64,000 nt of DNA from Leptospira haakeii (lineage in GTDB: Bacteria > Spirochaetota > Leptospiria > Leptospirales > Leptospiraceae), in NCBI RefSeq assembly GCF_002812045.1, contig NZ_NPEG01000001.1, forward strand, positions 992,001 through 1,056,000, given 5' to 3'. Made by a program: the position numbers and the translations under genes. Every line of letters begins with the position of its first letter. Position 1 is the first letter of the stretch. Below, piece by piece: positions 8,018 through 17,720 of this stretch. Below the pieces are notes generated by a model. That model ran no database searches. It worked only from the letters and a program-made list of their open reading frames with translations, and was not told where the DNA came from.

Positions 8018-9034
8018 TTAGTCGGGAGAATAAACGCAAATAAACGGCAGCGTCATAGGAGAATCGCAACTGGAAAGTGTCATATAGGCTGCATCTCCGG
8101 TAACTACACTCGAAGTACCTAAATTTCCGCTGGATGAACCACTTGAATCTGTCCAGCTTTCGGAACCGTTTAGACAAGTATTATTGTCCATTCTTCCCCA
8201 GGCTGAATGCATTCCTGTCCAATATTGTCCCGAATCTATTAAAGGATTATCAAAATCGGAGCTTGGGGGCCAGGTCCCGCCTATAGAAAAAACTTTTACC
8301 CAAGTTCCATTCCCTTGTTTACGAACGTATCTTTTATTAGCTCGGAAGAAAGATGTAGAAGATAGAGATTCTCCGGGATTCCTATCTCCGCGGGCAATGG
8401 AAAGGGCACCAACCATCGCTTTATAATGAGCTGGGTCTCTCGGAAGACCTTTTCCGCTAGCTAAACTTTTACAGTGATTGTCCATGGCGTTTAGTCCGCC
8501 CAATTGAGCTAGGCTTTTGGCAGAAGATTCGAAAACACAATAATCTCCGTCCCTTACAGTTACATTATATACGAAAGTATTTCCCGTTGAATTTTTTGTA
8601 ATTCTGAAACTGAATTTATCTCCTGGACGGTCCAGACAGTTATCATCGTCCGCGTTTAAGGCAAAACCGATAGAATGAGTTCCTGTATTTGCAGTAAGAG
8701 TAAATGTATTATAACCTACAAAACTAGGGGAGGATACTGTAGTGTAATTTTCGATTTGCATCGTAAAGTTTTCATCTACAGGGTTTTGTTCTGAAAACGT
8801 AAGATCTATATAGGTATTCCCCGCGTCATACATCACATTAGAAGAAAGTTGTGGAAGACCTTCCGGAATTGTCTCAGCTCCGATGATACTCGGTAAAACA
8901 ACATTCAAAAGAACGCCGGCAGCACTGCTGCTGCCGTCCAAATTGATCGGGTTTGCCTGATTGCAAAAAGAGAATAAGGAAAATAGCGATACGATCGGGA
9001 TGAGTCTGAAAAGGATCTTTGGATTCGAATTCAT
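8018..9034 (-). CDS. DUF1554 lipoprotein, paralogue of neighbouring gene
   Basis: A 338-aa lipoprotein. The signal ends SLFSFC, followed by NQANPINLDGSSSAAGVLL, closely matching the tags of the two lipoproteins downstream. It has the same two-part layout as the gene at 6801: a Calx-beta-like region ending ADDDNCLDRPGDKF, then a DUF1554 domain (DNHCKSLASGKGLPRDP, HYKAMVGAL, DNNTCLNGSESWTD, LPFICVYSPD). The conserved Cys residues of the domain are present. The two genes probably arose by tandem duplication and then diverged strongly. It is likely an envelope protein; no enzymatic motif is seen. Confidence 0.82.
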   Translation of the reverse strand: MNSNPKILFRLIPIVSLFSLFSFCNQANPINLDGSSSAAGVLLNVVLPSIIGAETIPEGLPQLSSNVMYDAGNTYIDLTFSEQNPVDENFTMQIENYTTVSSPSFVGYNTFTLTANTGTHSIGFALNADDDNCLDRPGDKFSFRITKNSTGNTFVYNVTVRDGDYCVFESSAKSLAQLGGLNAMDNHCKSLASGKGLPRDPAHYKAMVGALSIARGDRNPGESLSSTSFFRANKRYVRKQGNGTWVKVFSIGGTWPPSSDFDNPLIDSGQYWTGMHSAWGRMDNNTCLNGSESWTDSSGSSSGNLGTSSVVTGDAAYMTLSSCDSPMTLPFICVYSPD

Positions 9035-9182
9035 AGTTCCGGGTCGGGTGATTTCTTTTTGAGATCACAAACCAAATTGCGAGTTTTTGCTCACTTTTTT
9101 AGGGGAAAATAAATTTTCGAGGGAAATTCGTCCGAATTCCAGACTTTTGGGTCCTGGGAATGAATAGAAGTTTGTTAGGAAA

Positions 9183-11207
9183 TTAAGGTTTTTCTACTTT
9201 TCTTAATTTATCAATTTCTTTTCGGAAAGATTCATATGGATCGCCAGATTCAGCTTTTCCATTTTGAGAAACTGTTTTGTCAGCAGATGATTTATGAGAA
9301 GCAAACCATTCATCCACATGTTTGATTACTTTTGAGATCCTATTTCTACTATCTTCTTCCTCAGCGGTTCTGACTTTGTTTTGTAGGATTTCCATTTTTT
9401 CCGACAGAATACGATGTAATTCTCTGGCCTTGTTCCTGAAGGATTCGTTTGCAGGATAACAAAGGATCTGGTCCATTTTTTCCTTTCCTTTTTCCCAAGG
9501 AATAAAAACGAATTTTTCACGATCCAGAATTTGGTAATATAGATCCGCTTGAAATTCTCCCACATTGCCTTGAACTTCGGATGCAGTAGGCGGAAGTGAA
9601 CGTTTAAAATAGAATTCATCCATTACGGAAGAAATTTTGGTCTTCTGTTCCGCCGATCGGATCTTTTCCTCTTCTTTGATCTTCTCTTGTATTCTTGCTT
9701 GCTCTTCTTTTTTAGAAGTTTCGTGATTTCTGGCCTTGAGTTGGTTTTGTTGGCCTTTGATCTTTTCTTTTGCTTGGGCAAAGAACATATCCTGGAATAT
9801 TCTTCCTATTCCGATCAGATCCAGGAGGGTATAATACCAAGGGAAATAATCTAAATAACCTTTTCTCAATACTTTTCCGTAAGCTTTGACAAGATCAGGT
9901 TCTCTAAATATCGATTTAATCTGAGGTTCGTTTGATTCCACAAGTTGTCTGATACATAGAATTTTCCAAGTTTCTACGTTTGTGGCTGCTCCCAAGCTTA
10001 GAATGATCTGTCTGACACTATTCGCATTTTTATGGAAGAACGCGTGGATGGTAGTAGTTTTAGTTTCCCAAGTGGAGTAGCCGATTTCTAGATCGTCTAT
10101 CAGCATTCTTTTTAATTCTTCCGGATAAGATTTGAATTCTTTGTCCGGAACCAAGAGCACTTTCCTTTCCCAAGAACCCGATTCAGAAAGTAGATTCCTT
10201 TTGATATCATGGAATCTGTTCCGATCTCTTTCCGTAGATTGTTTATGAAGTTCTTTTTCTGCAAGTTCGGAAAGGCTACGAATTAAGACTACACTCAACA
10301 TTCCTGGAGTTCCTGGACTTGGGGTGCCAGACAAAGCTCTTGCAAAAGCTTCTGCTCTTTCTGTTTTGAATCTTGTGGTTTCAGGATTGGAAGTATTAGA
10401 ATAATATAATTTTTCTTCCATAGCTATCTTTTGAAATTCGTCCATCAGAACATGGCGTAATTGTTTTGTTCCTTTGGATTGGATGAAATCATCCACGTGA
10501 TCCATAATTTGGACTGCTTCCTTGGAATTTTTGATCCCAAATAGCCCGTATCCTGGAACGTCTATGACTCTTCCTTTTTTGTGAAGGTCATCCTCTAGTT
10601 CGAATAAGAAATCTTTAGTGAATTCGGGGTTAGCAGGTATCCTGAAATGTTCATTATGGAATGCCTGTCTTAAATATAAAAATAACTGGGGAAAAGGAGC
10701 TTCTTTTCTGGCCCCCCATTCAAGATCAGATTCCAAATTTTCCCAAAGCAGGGTTTTGCTTGTTTCCGGTTTTCTATCTAGATAATTTAAGAGAGAAGAT
10801 ACAGAATAATCCAGAAGTTCCAAATAGATCCTACTCAGATCTAAAGATTCTGCTTCCGGAAAAGTGGCGTAACAAGGGAGCGCTTCCGGTTGTTTTTCAG
10901 CGCTGTCGCTGATCAAATACGCAAGCTGAGAAACTGTGCCATCTTCCAGCAGACGTTTTAAGTGAAGATCGATATCCTTGGGACCTAATTCTCCGACTTC
11001 GGGAACTTTATGATGAGGTTCGAATAATTGCCTTTTTTTTACGTTCTTGAAAGATGTCGCTGCTTGGATCGCTTTGTAGACGGAGTGAGTTATTTTGTCG
11101 TTCATGTAGTAACTCACTACTTCGTTCAGCTTCTTAACTTTTAAGAAGCTAGGAACGGCTACATTGCCTGTGTTTGGATCTAAGGGTTTGGGACCTTTTG
11201 CGTTCAT
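9183..11207 (-). CDS. Large cytoplasmic protein, function unknown
   Basis: A 674-aa protein with no signal peptide or membrane segment. It is mostly helical. A strongly charged predicted coiled coil (about residues 485-530, rich in Lys, Glu and Gln) separates a large N-terminal part from a 140-residue C-terminal part. The N-terminal part contains FPWYYTLLDLIGIGRIFQDM just before the coil. I recognise no domain. No operon partner is evident: the gene lies between a lipoprotein gene and the divergent gpmI. Long uninterrupted frame and coherent composition support it as real. Confidence 0.65.
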   Translation of the reverse strand: MNAKGPKPLDPNTGNVAVPSFLKVKKLNEVVSYYMNDKITHSVYKAIQAATSFKNVKKRQLFEPHHKVPEVGELGPKDIDLHLKRLLEDGTVSQLAYLISDSAEKQPEALPCYATFPEAESLDLSRIYLELLDYSVSSLLNYLDRKPETSKTLLWENLESDLEWGARKEAPFPQLFLYLRQAFHNEHFRIPANPEFTKDFLFELEDDLHKKGRVIDVPGYGLFGIKNSKEAVQIMDHVDDFIQSKGTKQLRHVLMDEFQKIAMEEKLYYSNTSNPETTRFKTERAEAFARALSGTPSPGTPGMLSVVLIRSLSELAEKELHKQSTERDRNRFHDIKRNLLSESGSWERKVLLVPDKEFKSYPEELKRMLIDDLEIGYSTWETKTTTIHAFFHKNANSVRQIILSLGAATNVETWKILCIRQLVESNEPQIKSIFREPDLVKAYGKVLRKGYLDYFPWYYTLLDLIGIGRIFQDMFFAQAKEKIKGQQNQLKARNHETSKKEEQARIQEKIKEEEKIRSAEQKTKISSVMDEFYFKRSLPPTASEVQGNVGEFQADLYYQILDREKFVFIPWEKGKEKMDQILCYPANESFRNKARELHRILSEKMEILQNKVRTAEEEDSRNRISKVIKHVDEWFASHKSSADKTVSQNGKAESGDPYESFRKEIDKLRKVEKP

Positions 11208-11450
11208 CTTTGTCTATAAATAATTAAATATTAAAAATTTAGCATATAGCAGCGGGGATATATCCGCTTAAAGATATAAGTATCCCTAAGGATATTCAAA
11301 ACCATCATATAATGCATTCTAAACGGTTCCACCGAAAAACCTAAATCCTCATTCTTTTTCGATAAAACCTGCATAAACCGAAGGACGTATGCCGAAGACC
11401 TTATGTGAATCCTCTTGACGAAGCATAGGCAAGGGCTTTCCTGGAATAGA

Positions 11451-13091
11451 ATGCAACTGAAGAAAAAGACTCCCTTCTCTCCCAAAAAGCTATTATTCGT
11501 AATTTTAGACGGTGTAGGTTATACTCCTAAAGGCCCCGAATTCGGGAACGCAATTGCAGGCGCCAATCTTCCGTTTCTAAATAAACTTTGGAAAGAATCT
11601 CCCACTATACTATTGAAAGCACATGGAACCGCAGTTGGTATGCCTTCGGACGAGGATATGGGAAACTCGGAAGTAGGTCATAATGTTCTGGGTTGCGGTC
11701 GTATTTTCGATCAGGGAGCTAAGTTAGTCAATAACTCTATCGCCAAAGGACTGTTATTCGAAGGAAAAGCTTGGAAGGAAATTGTAGAAAATACAAAGAC
11801 TAAAAATTCCACACTTCATTTAATCGGTTTGTTTTCCGACGGAAATGTTCACGCACATATAGATCATACAAAATCTTTGATAGAGGCGGCAATAAAGGAG
11901 AAGGTCCCAAGGATCAGATTACATATTCTTTTAGACGGAAGGGATGTGCCTGAAAAGTCCGCTTTAGAATATTTGAATCCTTTCGAGGAATGGCTTACCA
12001 CTCTAAGATCCAACGGAGCTGATATTAAGATCGCTTCCGGCGGAGGAAGAATGACAATCACTATGGATCGTTATGAAGCTGACTGGTCCATGGTAGAAAG
12101 AGGCTGGAAGATTCACGTTCACGGAGAAGGTAGAACATTCCCCGATGCAAAAACCGCAATCGAAACATTTAGAAAAGAAGATCCGGGAGTGATCGATCAA
12201 TATCTTCCTAGTTTTGTGGTAGAGGAGTCCGGCAAACCTGTCGGAAAAATTCTAAGCGGAGACTCGGTGGTGTTCACAAATTTCAGAGGAGACAGAGCGA
12301 TCGAGATCTCCCAAGCATTTACTCAGAAAAAATTCGGATCATTCGATAGAGGGGATTTCCCTGAAGTATGTTATGCGGGAATGATGCAATACGATGGGGA
12401 TCTGCAATTGCCTGAGCGTTTTTTAGTAACTCCTCCTGCGATTGATCGCACCTTGGGTGAGTATATGGCCAAATCCGGAGTGAGCCAATACGCATTATCC
12501 GAAACACAGAAATACGGACATGTAACTTTTTTCTGGAATGGGAATCGTTCAGGCAAATTCGATTCTAAAAGTGAGGAATATAAGGAAATTCCTTCCGATG
12601 TAATTCCATTCGACCAAACTCCAGAAATGAAGGCGCAGGCAATCACTGCGGAACTTGAAAAAGTTTTGGGAGAAAATCATTCCGACTTCTATAGAATCAA
12701 TTTTCCGAACGGAGATATGGTAGGTCATACCGGAAATTACCAGGCCACAGTTAAAGCTATGGAGTTTTTGGACGGATGTATGGGCCGCCTTGCAGAAGCA
12801 TGCAAAAAACATAATGTAGTTCTACTGGTGAGTGCAGATCACGGAAATGCCGATGAAATGTATCAATTGGATAAAAAGGGAAATGTAGAAAAGGACAAGG
12901 AAGGTAAACCTGTTCCTAAAACTTCTCATACCTTAAATCCAGTTCCTTTCAGCGTTTTGGACCCTGAAAACAAGATTAAATTAAGAACAGATCTACCAAA
13001 TCCGGGACTTGCGAATGTTGCAGCTACGATCTTAGATATTATGGGATATGAGACACCGGAAGGGTATCATCCTAGTTTGATAGCTAAGTAA
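11451..13091 (+). CDS. gpmI: 2,3-bisphosphoglycerate-independent phosphoglycerate mutase
   Basis: A 546-aa cofactor-independent phosphoglycerate mutase, interconverting 3- and 2-phosphoglycerate in glycolysis and gluconeogenesis. Visible motifs are [11 protein letters not shown] (metal Asp), [11 protein letters not shown] (with the phosphorylated catalytic Ser), [46 protein letters not shown] and [10 protein letters not shown] (metal-binding Asp-His). The length is typical. The ATG at 11451, beginning MQLKKKTPF, is preferred over an in-frame TTG at 11415, which would add residues unlike the family. It is transcribed alone; its stop is two bases from the stop of the convergent lipoprotein gene. 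Confidence 0.95.
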   Translation: MQLKKKTPFSPKKLLFVILDGVGYTPKGPEFGNAIAGANLPFLNKLWKESPTILLKAHGTAVGMPSDEDMGNSEVGHNVLGCGRIFDQGAKLVNNSIAKGLLFEGKAWKEIVENTKTKNSTLHLIGLFSDGNVHAHIDHTKSLIEAAIKEKVPRIRLHILLDGRDVPEKSALEYLNPFEEWLTTLRSNGADIKIASGGGRMTITMDRYEADWSMVERGWKIHVHGEGRTFPDAKTAIETFRKEDPGVIDQYLPSFVVEESGKPVGKILSGDSVVFTNFRGDRAIEISQAFTQKKFGSFDRGDFPEVCYAGMMQYDGDLQLPERFLVTPPAIDRTLGEYMAKSGVSQYALSETQKYGHVTFFWNGNRSGKFDSKSEEYKEIPSDVIPFDQTPEMKAQAITAELEKVLGENHSDFYRINFPNGDMVGHTGNYQATVKAMEFLDGCMGRLAEACKKHNVVLLVSADHGNADEMYQLDKKGNVEKDKEGKPVPKTSHTLNPVPFSVLDPENKIKLRTDLPNPGLANVAATILDIMGYETPEGYHPSLIAK

Positions 13092-13093
13092 AA

Positions 13094-14632
13094 TCAATCG
13101 CTTACGCAATGAACTGCGTAGATTAGACTTTTATCGAACTCGTTTGCAATTCCATACAAAAATACTACTGTTTTGGCATATTTTTCAAAAGGAGTAGTTG
13201 TATCTCCTCTGGTTGCTGCCCAGGTAGCGCTTGTAACCGGATTTGGAAATGCAGTCGTATTGATATAAGGAGCGCTACTTCCTTCTATCAATGAGGATAA
13301 TTCTTGGACAGTAGGTAGCCTCCAGTTCTCCCTGTCTGCGTATCCTATTGCGGCCCCATGTACTGTATTCAAATAAGCGCAACCGTCTAACGCATTTGCC
13401 CAAGTCATCTCATTCTGAGTACCTGTGCAGCTAGGTCCCGTTCTTCCTTCCCAACAAGTTTTCCAAACTAAACCTGTGGAATTATCCGTAGTTGTTATAT
13501 CTGAAGTATATGTTCCATGAGCAGTCGGACCTGTATAGGTTTGACCTCCTGATATGGTAGCCCCGCTTGTAGTAGTAAAGCTCGATTGATGACTGACTGT
13601 ATTCCCTGCTTCGTCCTTTAATGAACTTGAAGGAATGGTCCATCGAATTTGAGAATCTGCCGGGAAATAAGTCCAGCTAACTGTGATAACCAGAGTTTGA
13701 GAGTCCTGCCAATCGAAGAATGTGTTTGTGTTAGGGGCTGCTACCCATGAAGTTCCATTATAAATTTCTAATGTCATGCTCATGGTAAGGCCCGTGTTCA
13801 TAGGCTCCGCAAAATTCAAAACAAGAGACCCGGGCGAAAGATTAATCCCAGTACTGGAATTGTTTGGTGTAGAAGCAGAAATTGTGGGGCTTACTGTATC
13901 CACAGTTATATCTGCATTATCAACTGACGAAACATTCCCAGCTTTATCTCTTGCAACATACTTAAATGAAGTAGTGGAGTTAGCAGGAACATTAATAGGA
14001 GTAGAATATTGAGTTCCTACATTTATAGTGCCGGTTGTCCCATCGATATCCGGAGTAGAACTGTCAGTAACATAAGAAATCTTATCGCAACCTGCTCCTC
14101 CGGTGTCCGAACAAATAATAGAAACATTTTGAGAAGAATTATAAGCTCCTCCGTTCGGAGTTGTGCTAACTGTAGGATAAGTATCATCCCGAACGATCCT
14201 GAAAATTCCGGATCCCGTTATATTTTCTACCGGATCAGTGACACAAACTCTGATATAACTCGCGCCTAAAGGAAGAAGGCTCGCATTTACCGAGGCTAAA
14301 TTGTCTATATTAGCTGTTGCTGTTCCTGTAGTTAAACTTGATCCGCTCGTACAAGAGTTGGCGTCTATCCGGACGTCATAGGATCCGTCGGTGTCCGATC
14401 TCCAAGTAAGGTCGGAAGAGTTAATTGCCCCAGAATTATTACTTATGAATTTTTCAGTAAGGCTTCCACTGATCGCTGGTCCTGGAAGACAAACATCTAA
14501 TTCTCCCAAAATACAGCGTACAAAGGTAGTTTCCCACCAAGCATCCGAGAATGGGATGGCCGGGTTATGCACTTCGATTGGTTTGCATAACATTCCAAAT
14601 CCGACTAAAAAGACTATAAAGCGAGCCCGCAT
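13094..14632 (-). CDS. Putative lipoprotein with Ig-like domains and C-terminal Lcl/DUF1566 domain
   Basis: A 512-aa exported protein. The N-terminus MRARFIVFLVGFGMLC gives a loose spirochaetal lipobox with Cys16. The middle holds a chitobiase-like or Ig fold (CSDTGGAGCDKISYVTDS). A bacterial Ig-like domain of the Big_5 type follows (STPNNSSTGINLSPGSLVL, then NFAEPMNTG). The C-terminal 140 residues match DUF1566/Lcl (STGLVWKTCWEGRTG, MTWANALDGCAYLN, WRLPTVQELSSLIE, ATWAATRGD). Lcl-type domains occur in bacterial surface and collagen-like adhesins. It is probably a surface protein; the ligand is unknown. No ribosome site is obvious at the ATG. Confidence 0.75.
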   Translation of the reverse strand: MRARFIVFLVGFGMLCKPIEVHNPAIPFSDAWWETTFVRCILGELDVCLPGPAISGSLTEKFISNNSGAINSSDLTWRSDTDGSYDVRIDANSCTSGSSLTTGTATANIDNLASVNASLLPLGASYIRVCVTDPVENITGSGIFRIVRDDTYPTVSTTPNGGAYNSSQNVSIICSDTGGAGCDKISYVTDSSTPDIDGTTGTINVGTQYSTPINVPANSTTSFKYVARDKAGNVSSVDNADITVDTVSPTISASTPNNSSTGINLSPGSLVLNFAEPMNTGLTMSMTLEIYNGTSWVAAPNTNTFFDWQDSQTLVITVSWTYFPADSQIRWTIPSSSLKDEAGNTVSHQSSFTTTSGATISGGQTYTGPTAHGTYTSDITTTDNSTGLVWKTCWEGRTGPSCTGTQNEMTWANALDGCAYLNTVHGAAIGYADRENWRLPTVQELSSLIEGSSAPYINTTAFPNPVTSATWAATRGDTTTPFEKYAKTVVFLYGIANEFDKSLIYAVHCVSD

Positions 14633-14778
14633 ATTGCTATCTGAACAGGGTATTTAATAATAAAGGGACGATTTTATCCTTAATTCTATTTCTACCCAGT
14701 AAATAAGTTTTTAACACTTATTTTATTTATCCTATCGGGGATAAACCTCCGACAAAAAAAATCAGCCCATCCGGAATT

Positions 14779-15510
14779 TCAGACTTTTTTTATCTGCTTT
14801 TCTTTCTTTTTAGTTATTGGAGATTGCCGGACTTTTGAAAACCCTTCCCATAACATTTCGGCAGATTGCTCCAATAGGGAAGGATCTATGTTATTTTCGT
14901 GGATCCGGTGGTAGCGCAAGATCCCAGTAAAAGAACCCAGAATAAGAGAAGGATAAAGTAATCTTAGGTTTTTATCATTCTGAGCAGGAGCAAAATATTC
15001 TGAAATTTTTTGCTTTAAGGCTACAGCATCCTTTGCACTTTCTTCATCCAGTATATAAGAAGATAGATTTCTTTCTATCATGATCAACTGGTCGAATTTG
15101 CCTTGGGAGAATAATCCGAGTCCTTTCCAAAAATCAAAAAACTGTTCTTTCGGAGATAAGTTCTTGGAGATAGATCTATCTAAGAATTCCGAAAATTCTT
15201 GGACTGAGATCCGAAATGCCTCATTGAATAAGTGATCCTTGTTCCGGAAATGACGATACATTGTGCCAACTCCAACTTTTGCATGAGCGGAAATTTCCGG
15301 GATTCTTGTTTCGAAAAATCCTCTTTCTGCAAATAACTTGAGAGCTGAACGAATGATCCTTTCTTTGGATTCATCCTGTTTCTTATGTAGTCTTTCTTCT
15401 GGAGGCTCCTTTTCTGTTTCATATATGGGATCCTGATCGGGTGTGAGCTCTGGATCCGTGGAAATATCTAGGGTTTCTATCAGGGGATTATTTTCCATTC
15501 GGGTAACCAT
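14779..15510 (-). CDS. TetR-family transcriptional regulator
   Basis: A 243-aa regulator. After an acidic 45-residue N-terminal extension comes the TetR helix-turn-helix (RIIRSALKLFAERGFFETRI, then ISAHAKVGVGTMYRHFRNKD). The C-terminal ligand domain is variable (LDIS leader; LGSFTGILRYHRIHENN). The long N-terminal extension is unusual for the family. The start is uncertain: an ATG at 15510 was chosen, a TTG lies two codons upstream, another ATG four codons downstream, and none has a clear ribosome site. A 22-bp perfect palindrome and a second inverted repeat lie 193-250 bases upstream and are candidate operators. Confidence 0.82.
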   Translation of the reverse strand: MVTRMENNPLIETLDISTDPELTPDQDPIYETEKEPPEERLHKKQDESKERIIRSALKLFAERGFFETRIPEISAHAKVGVGTMYRHFRNKDHLFNEAFRISVQEFSEFLDRSISKNLSPKEQFFDFWKGLGLFSQGKFDQLIMIERNLSSYILDEESAKDAVALKQKISEYFAPAQNDKNLRLLYPSLILGSFTGILRYHRIHENNIDPSLLEQSAEMLWEGFSKVRQSPITKKKEKQIKKV

Positions 15511-15702
15511 TTTCAAATTTTATTTTTCTTAAGTTTCTTTCTATAAAGTAAGGCCGAAAGTTTCGACTAACGAGCATTATTGTCAAGGATGAAAGACTAA
15601 ATTAACATAATTTATAATCTATTCAATGCATTTGACTTCGATCAGTAAAAACAAAGTTAATTCGATTAGATCTACTTGGATAAACTTGCTATCCGTCAAT
15701 AC

Positions 15703-15724
15703 CGGAATCTGAATTCAGATTCCG
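15703..15724. promoter_or_regulatory. 22-bp perfect palindrome, candidate TetR operator
   Basis: The two 11-bp arms (left arm CGGAATCTGAA, right arm its reverse complement) meet without a spacer. Size and symmetry suit a TetR-dimer operator. It lies 193 bases upstream of the tetR start at 15510. Which regulator binds, if any, is inference. Confidence 0.5.
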
Positions 15725-15738
15725 TAAATCATTAGAAT

Positions 15739-15758
15739 CTAATATATAAGCATATTAG
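15739..15758. promoter_or_regulatory. Inverted repeat 7-6-7 near tetR
   Basis: CTAATAT and ATATTAG flank a six-base spacer, 14 bases from the larger palindrome. AT-rich arms make chance formation more likely than for the 22-bp palindrome. Confidence 0.3.
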
Positions 15759-15895
15759 AAAGAGATGTTATTTGAGAAATGATAAATTGGGATTTTAAGA
15801 ATGTATAATTTGGAATATTGTTTCCGCTTTCGATACGAACCTGGTTTGGAATGATTCTTAATTATTGGGAAATAAATTTCAGAACGGATAGGCGC

Positions 15896-16477
15896 TTATT
15901 TTGCCAACGCTTTCCAGAGTGTTAAACCGGAAGCGTGTAACGTTTCTGCAGAAAGTTGGATATAACCACCTTTGGCCATCTTCACCATTCCTACAAAACT
16001 TCCATAACATAAGGAAACAAGTTCCATGGAACCAAGGTCAGATCGGATATCTCCCTTTGCTTTCGCTTGTTCTAAGAATGTACAAATAAACTCCATGGTT
16101 TGGGAGGTTGCTTTTTTACTAGCTTGGTCCAGATAAGGAGAATGGTAGTGTAACTCTAAAAATTCAAACGCTTCCGGGTAACGATGATAGAAGGTTGCAA
16201 GTGCTTTCCACAAATGAACAAATAAGTCCTTTGATTTTGCTTTTTCAGGATAATTTTCCGCGAGAGTCTCTCTCAGTTTGTTTTTCCAGAAACGATATAG
16301 TTCGTTTACCAATTCTTCTTTGTTTTTATAATACCTGTATATGGTTCCGGCGCCTATACCTGCGTCCTTTGCTAGGTCAGGTATAGGGGTTCCTTCAAAA
16401 CCTTTTTCGGTGAATAACCTTAAGGCAGAGGTGAGTATTCTTTCTTTTTTGTCTTCCGGATCTCGAACTACTGGCAT
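15896..16477 (-). CDS. TetR-family transcriptional regulator downstream of murB
   Basis: A 193-aa protein of normal TetR length. The N-terminal helix-turn-helix is RILTSALRLFTEKGFEGTPI followed by LAKDAGIGAGTIYRYYKNKE. The C-terminal half is helical (WKALATFYHRYPEAFEFLE), a common TetR dimer/ligand domain. A good ribosome site (AGGA, eight bases before ATG) fixes the start. The murB stop is only 15 bases upstream on the same strand, so the two are probably co-transcribed. A functional link to cell-wall synthesis is not implied by the sequence. Confidence 0.88.
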   Translation of the reverse strand: MPVVRDPEDKKERILTSALRLFTEKGFEGTPIPDLAKDAGIGAGTIYRYYKNKEELVNELYRFWKNKLRETLAENYPEKAKSKDLFVHLWKALATFYHRYPEAFEFLELHYHSPYLDQASKKATSQTMEFICTFLEQAKAKGDIRSDLGSMELVSLCYGSFVGMVKMAKGGYIQLSAETLHASGLTLWKALAK

Positions 16478-16492
16478 TTGATTTTCCTGGAA

Positions 16493-17455
16493 TTAGGGAA
16501 TGGAACCGAAGTATTCCACTTCTCTTTGTAATAGCACACCTGTCTCTTTTTCCACTTTTTCTTGGACAGTATTTACAAGTCCATATACATCGGAGGCTTT
16601 TGCCCCTCCGGTGTTCACTATAAAATTACAGTGTTCCGGAGAGATTTGAGCTCCACCAATTTGTAAACCTCTTAGGCCTACCCTGTCTATAAATTGCCAA
16701 GCTTTGATCTCTTTTCCTTGTTCGTCGAATACCTTTGGGTTTTTGAACATGGAACCTGCACTTTTTTTGTTCTGGGGCTGAGAAGAATTTCGTTTGTCCC
16801 TTTTTTCTTTGAGAGAACTTTCGATCTCTTCTAAGTTTCCAGGTTTTAATTTGATTAGAATGGAAAGAATAATGGAGTCTTTTCTTTTTAAGAACTCGGT
16901 AAATCTGTATCCGTGTTCTATTTCGGAAGGTTTTCTTTTGAGAACTTCTCCGTTTCTTAAAAATTCCACTTCTTGGATAAGATCGAAAAGTTCTCCTCCA
17001 TAACATCCTGCGTTTTGGATAACTGCTCCACCTGTCCAACCCGGGATCGTGCTTAAAAACTCTGCCCCTGTATATCCTTTCTGAGAGATTTGACGGAAGA
17101 TTGGAGTAGTATTAGTTGCAGCTCCTACTTGGAAAAGACCTTCTCCCATATCCTTGTATTCCTTAAATCCTCCAGAGAGTTTTAAGATCACAAAATCATC
17201 CGGATGATCTGAGATAAGGATATTTGTGCCACCGCCTAGGATCTTCCAAGGTAGGTCTAGTTTTTTGAATACGGAAAGAGTTTCTAGGATTTGTTCCTGG
17301 GTTTCAGGTTCGACTATTATAGGAGAAGTTCCGCCGATCTTAAAGGAGCAATGAACACTCAGATCCTGATTCTCCCGATAGGGAAGACCGGAATTTCCTA
17401 GGGAATTCTTTAGTTCTCGGATCTGTATTTCGGAAAGAATGGCCACTTTATTCAA
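16493..17455 (-). CDS. murB: UDP-N-acetylenolpyruvoylglucosamine reductase
   Basis: A 320-aa flavoenzyme that reduces UDP-GlcNAc-enolpyruvate to UDP-MurNAc with NADPH in peptidoglycan synthesis. FAD-binding motifs include [14 protein letters not shown] and [19 protein letters not shown]. The proton-donor Ser lies in [10 protein letters not shown], and the C-terminal [20 protein letters not shown] is characteristic. The short form fits the type II enzymes lacking the E. coli Tyr loop. It appears to start at TTG (17455) with GGGGA just upstream; a GTG three codons in is an alternative. The following tetR gene is 15 bases away. Confidence 0.93.
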   Translation of the reverse strand: MNKVAILSEIQIRELKNSLGNSGLPYRENQDLSVHCSFKIGGTSPIIVEPETQEQILETLSVFKKLDLPWKILGGGTNILISDHPDDFVILKLSGGFKEYKDMGEGLFQVGAATNTTPIFRQISQKGYTGAEFLSTIPGWTGGAVIQNAGCYGGELFDLIQEVEFLRNGEVLKRKPSEIEHGYRFTEFLKRKDSIILSILIKLKPGNLEEIESSLKEKRDKRNSSQPQNKKSAGSMFKNPKVFDEQGKEIKAWQFIDRVGLRGLQIGGAQISPEHCNFIVNTGGAKASDVYGLVNTVQEKVEKETGVLLQREVEYFGSIP

Positions 17456-17510
17456 GTTTCCCCGTTTGGATCTAGGAGCAAGAAAAAAGTCTAAGGCCTA
17501 AAAAAGGCTT

Positions 17511-17684
17511 ATGAGAAGAGTAAGTCGGTCCGAACATTCTTTTAGGGGCCGAAAGAATATGTTTTATTTGCTCTTGCAATCCGTGTATCAAGATTATATC
17601 ACCGGAAGATCGGACAGGGAAACTTATATCAATTCTGTGATCCGATTGGCTCTGGACCAAGAGAAATTAGCAGGTTTGGTTTAA
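17511..17684 (+). CDS. Candidate small protein, 57 aa
   Basis: ATG at 17511 has AAAGG four bases upstream. The frame encodes a protein beginning MRRVSRSEHSFRGRKNMFYL and containing LLLQSVYQDYITGRSDRETY, ending EKLAGLV. Basic N-terminus, then an amphipathic helical stretch. The gene fits neatly between divergent murB and a bidirectional terminator shared with hflX, which supports it as real. No family recognised and no signal peptide. An overlapping minus-strand frame of similar length shows no ribosome site and is less likely. Confidence 0.5.
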   Translation: MRRVSRSEHSFRGRKNMFYLLLQSVYQDYITGRSDRETYINSVIRLALDQEKLAGLV

Positions 17685-17697
17685 GCTATCTTCTTCA

Positions 17698-17720
17698 AAA
17701 CCTACGTTAAACGTAGGTTT
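17698..17720. terminator. Bidirectional terminator overlapping the hflX 3' end
   Basis: AAACCTACG pairs with CGTAGGTTT around a five-base loop, with T-runs on both strands. The hflX stop codon (17707-17709) lies in the loop, and the last hflX codons (Thr-Tyr-Val) form one arm. It serves the 57-aa gene on the plus strand and hflX on the minus strand. Confidence 0.8.

Larger units (their letters stand above)
15511..15895. other. AT-rich intergenic region between two tetR genes
   Basis: 385 bases without a convincing gene. They hold the two inverted repeats listed separately and otherwise plain AT-rich sequence. The region is upstream of the tetR gene ending at 14779 and downstream of the tetR gene at 15896. 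Confidence 0.6.

Noticed and set aside
11250..11267. AGCGG/CCGCT hairpin upstream of gpmI
   Set aside because: Only a five-base stem in AT-rich sequence, with no T-run or obvious role.
11415..11450. TTG start for gpmI, 12 codons upstream
   Set aside because: Adds residues unlike the family; the ATG at 11451 begins in the usual place before the ILDGVG motif.
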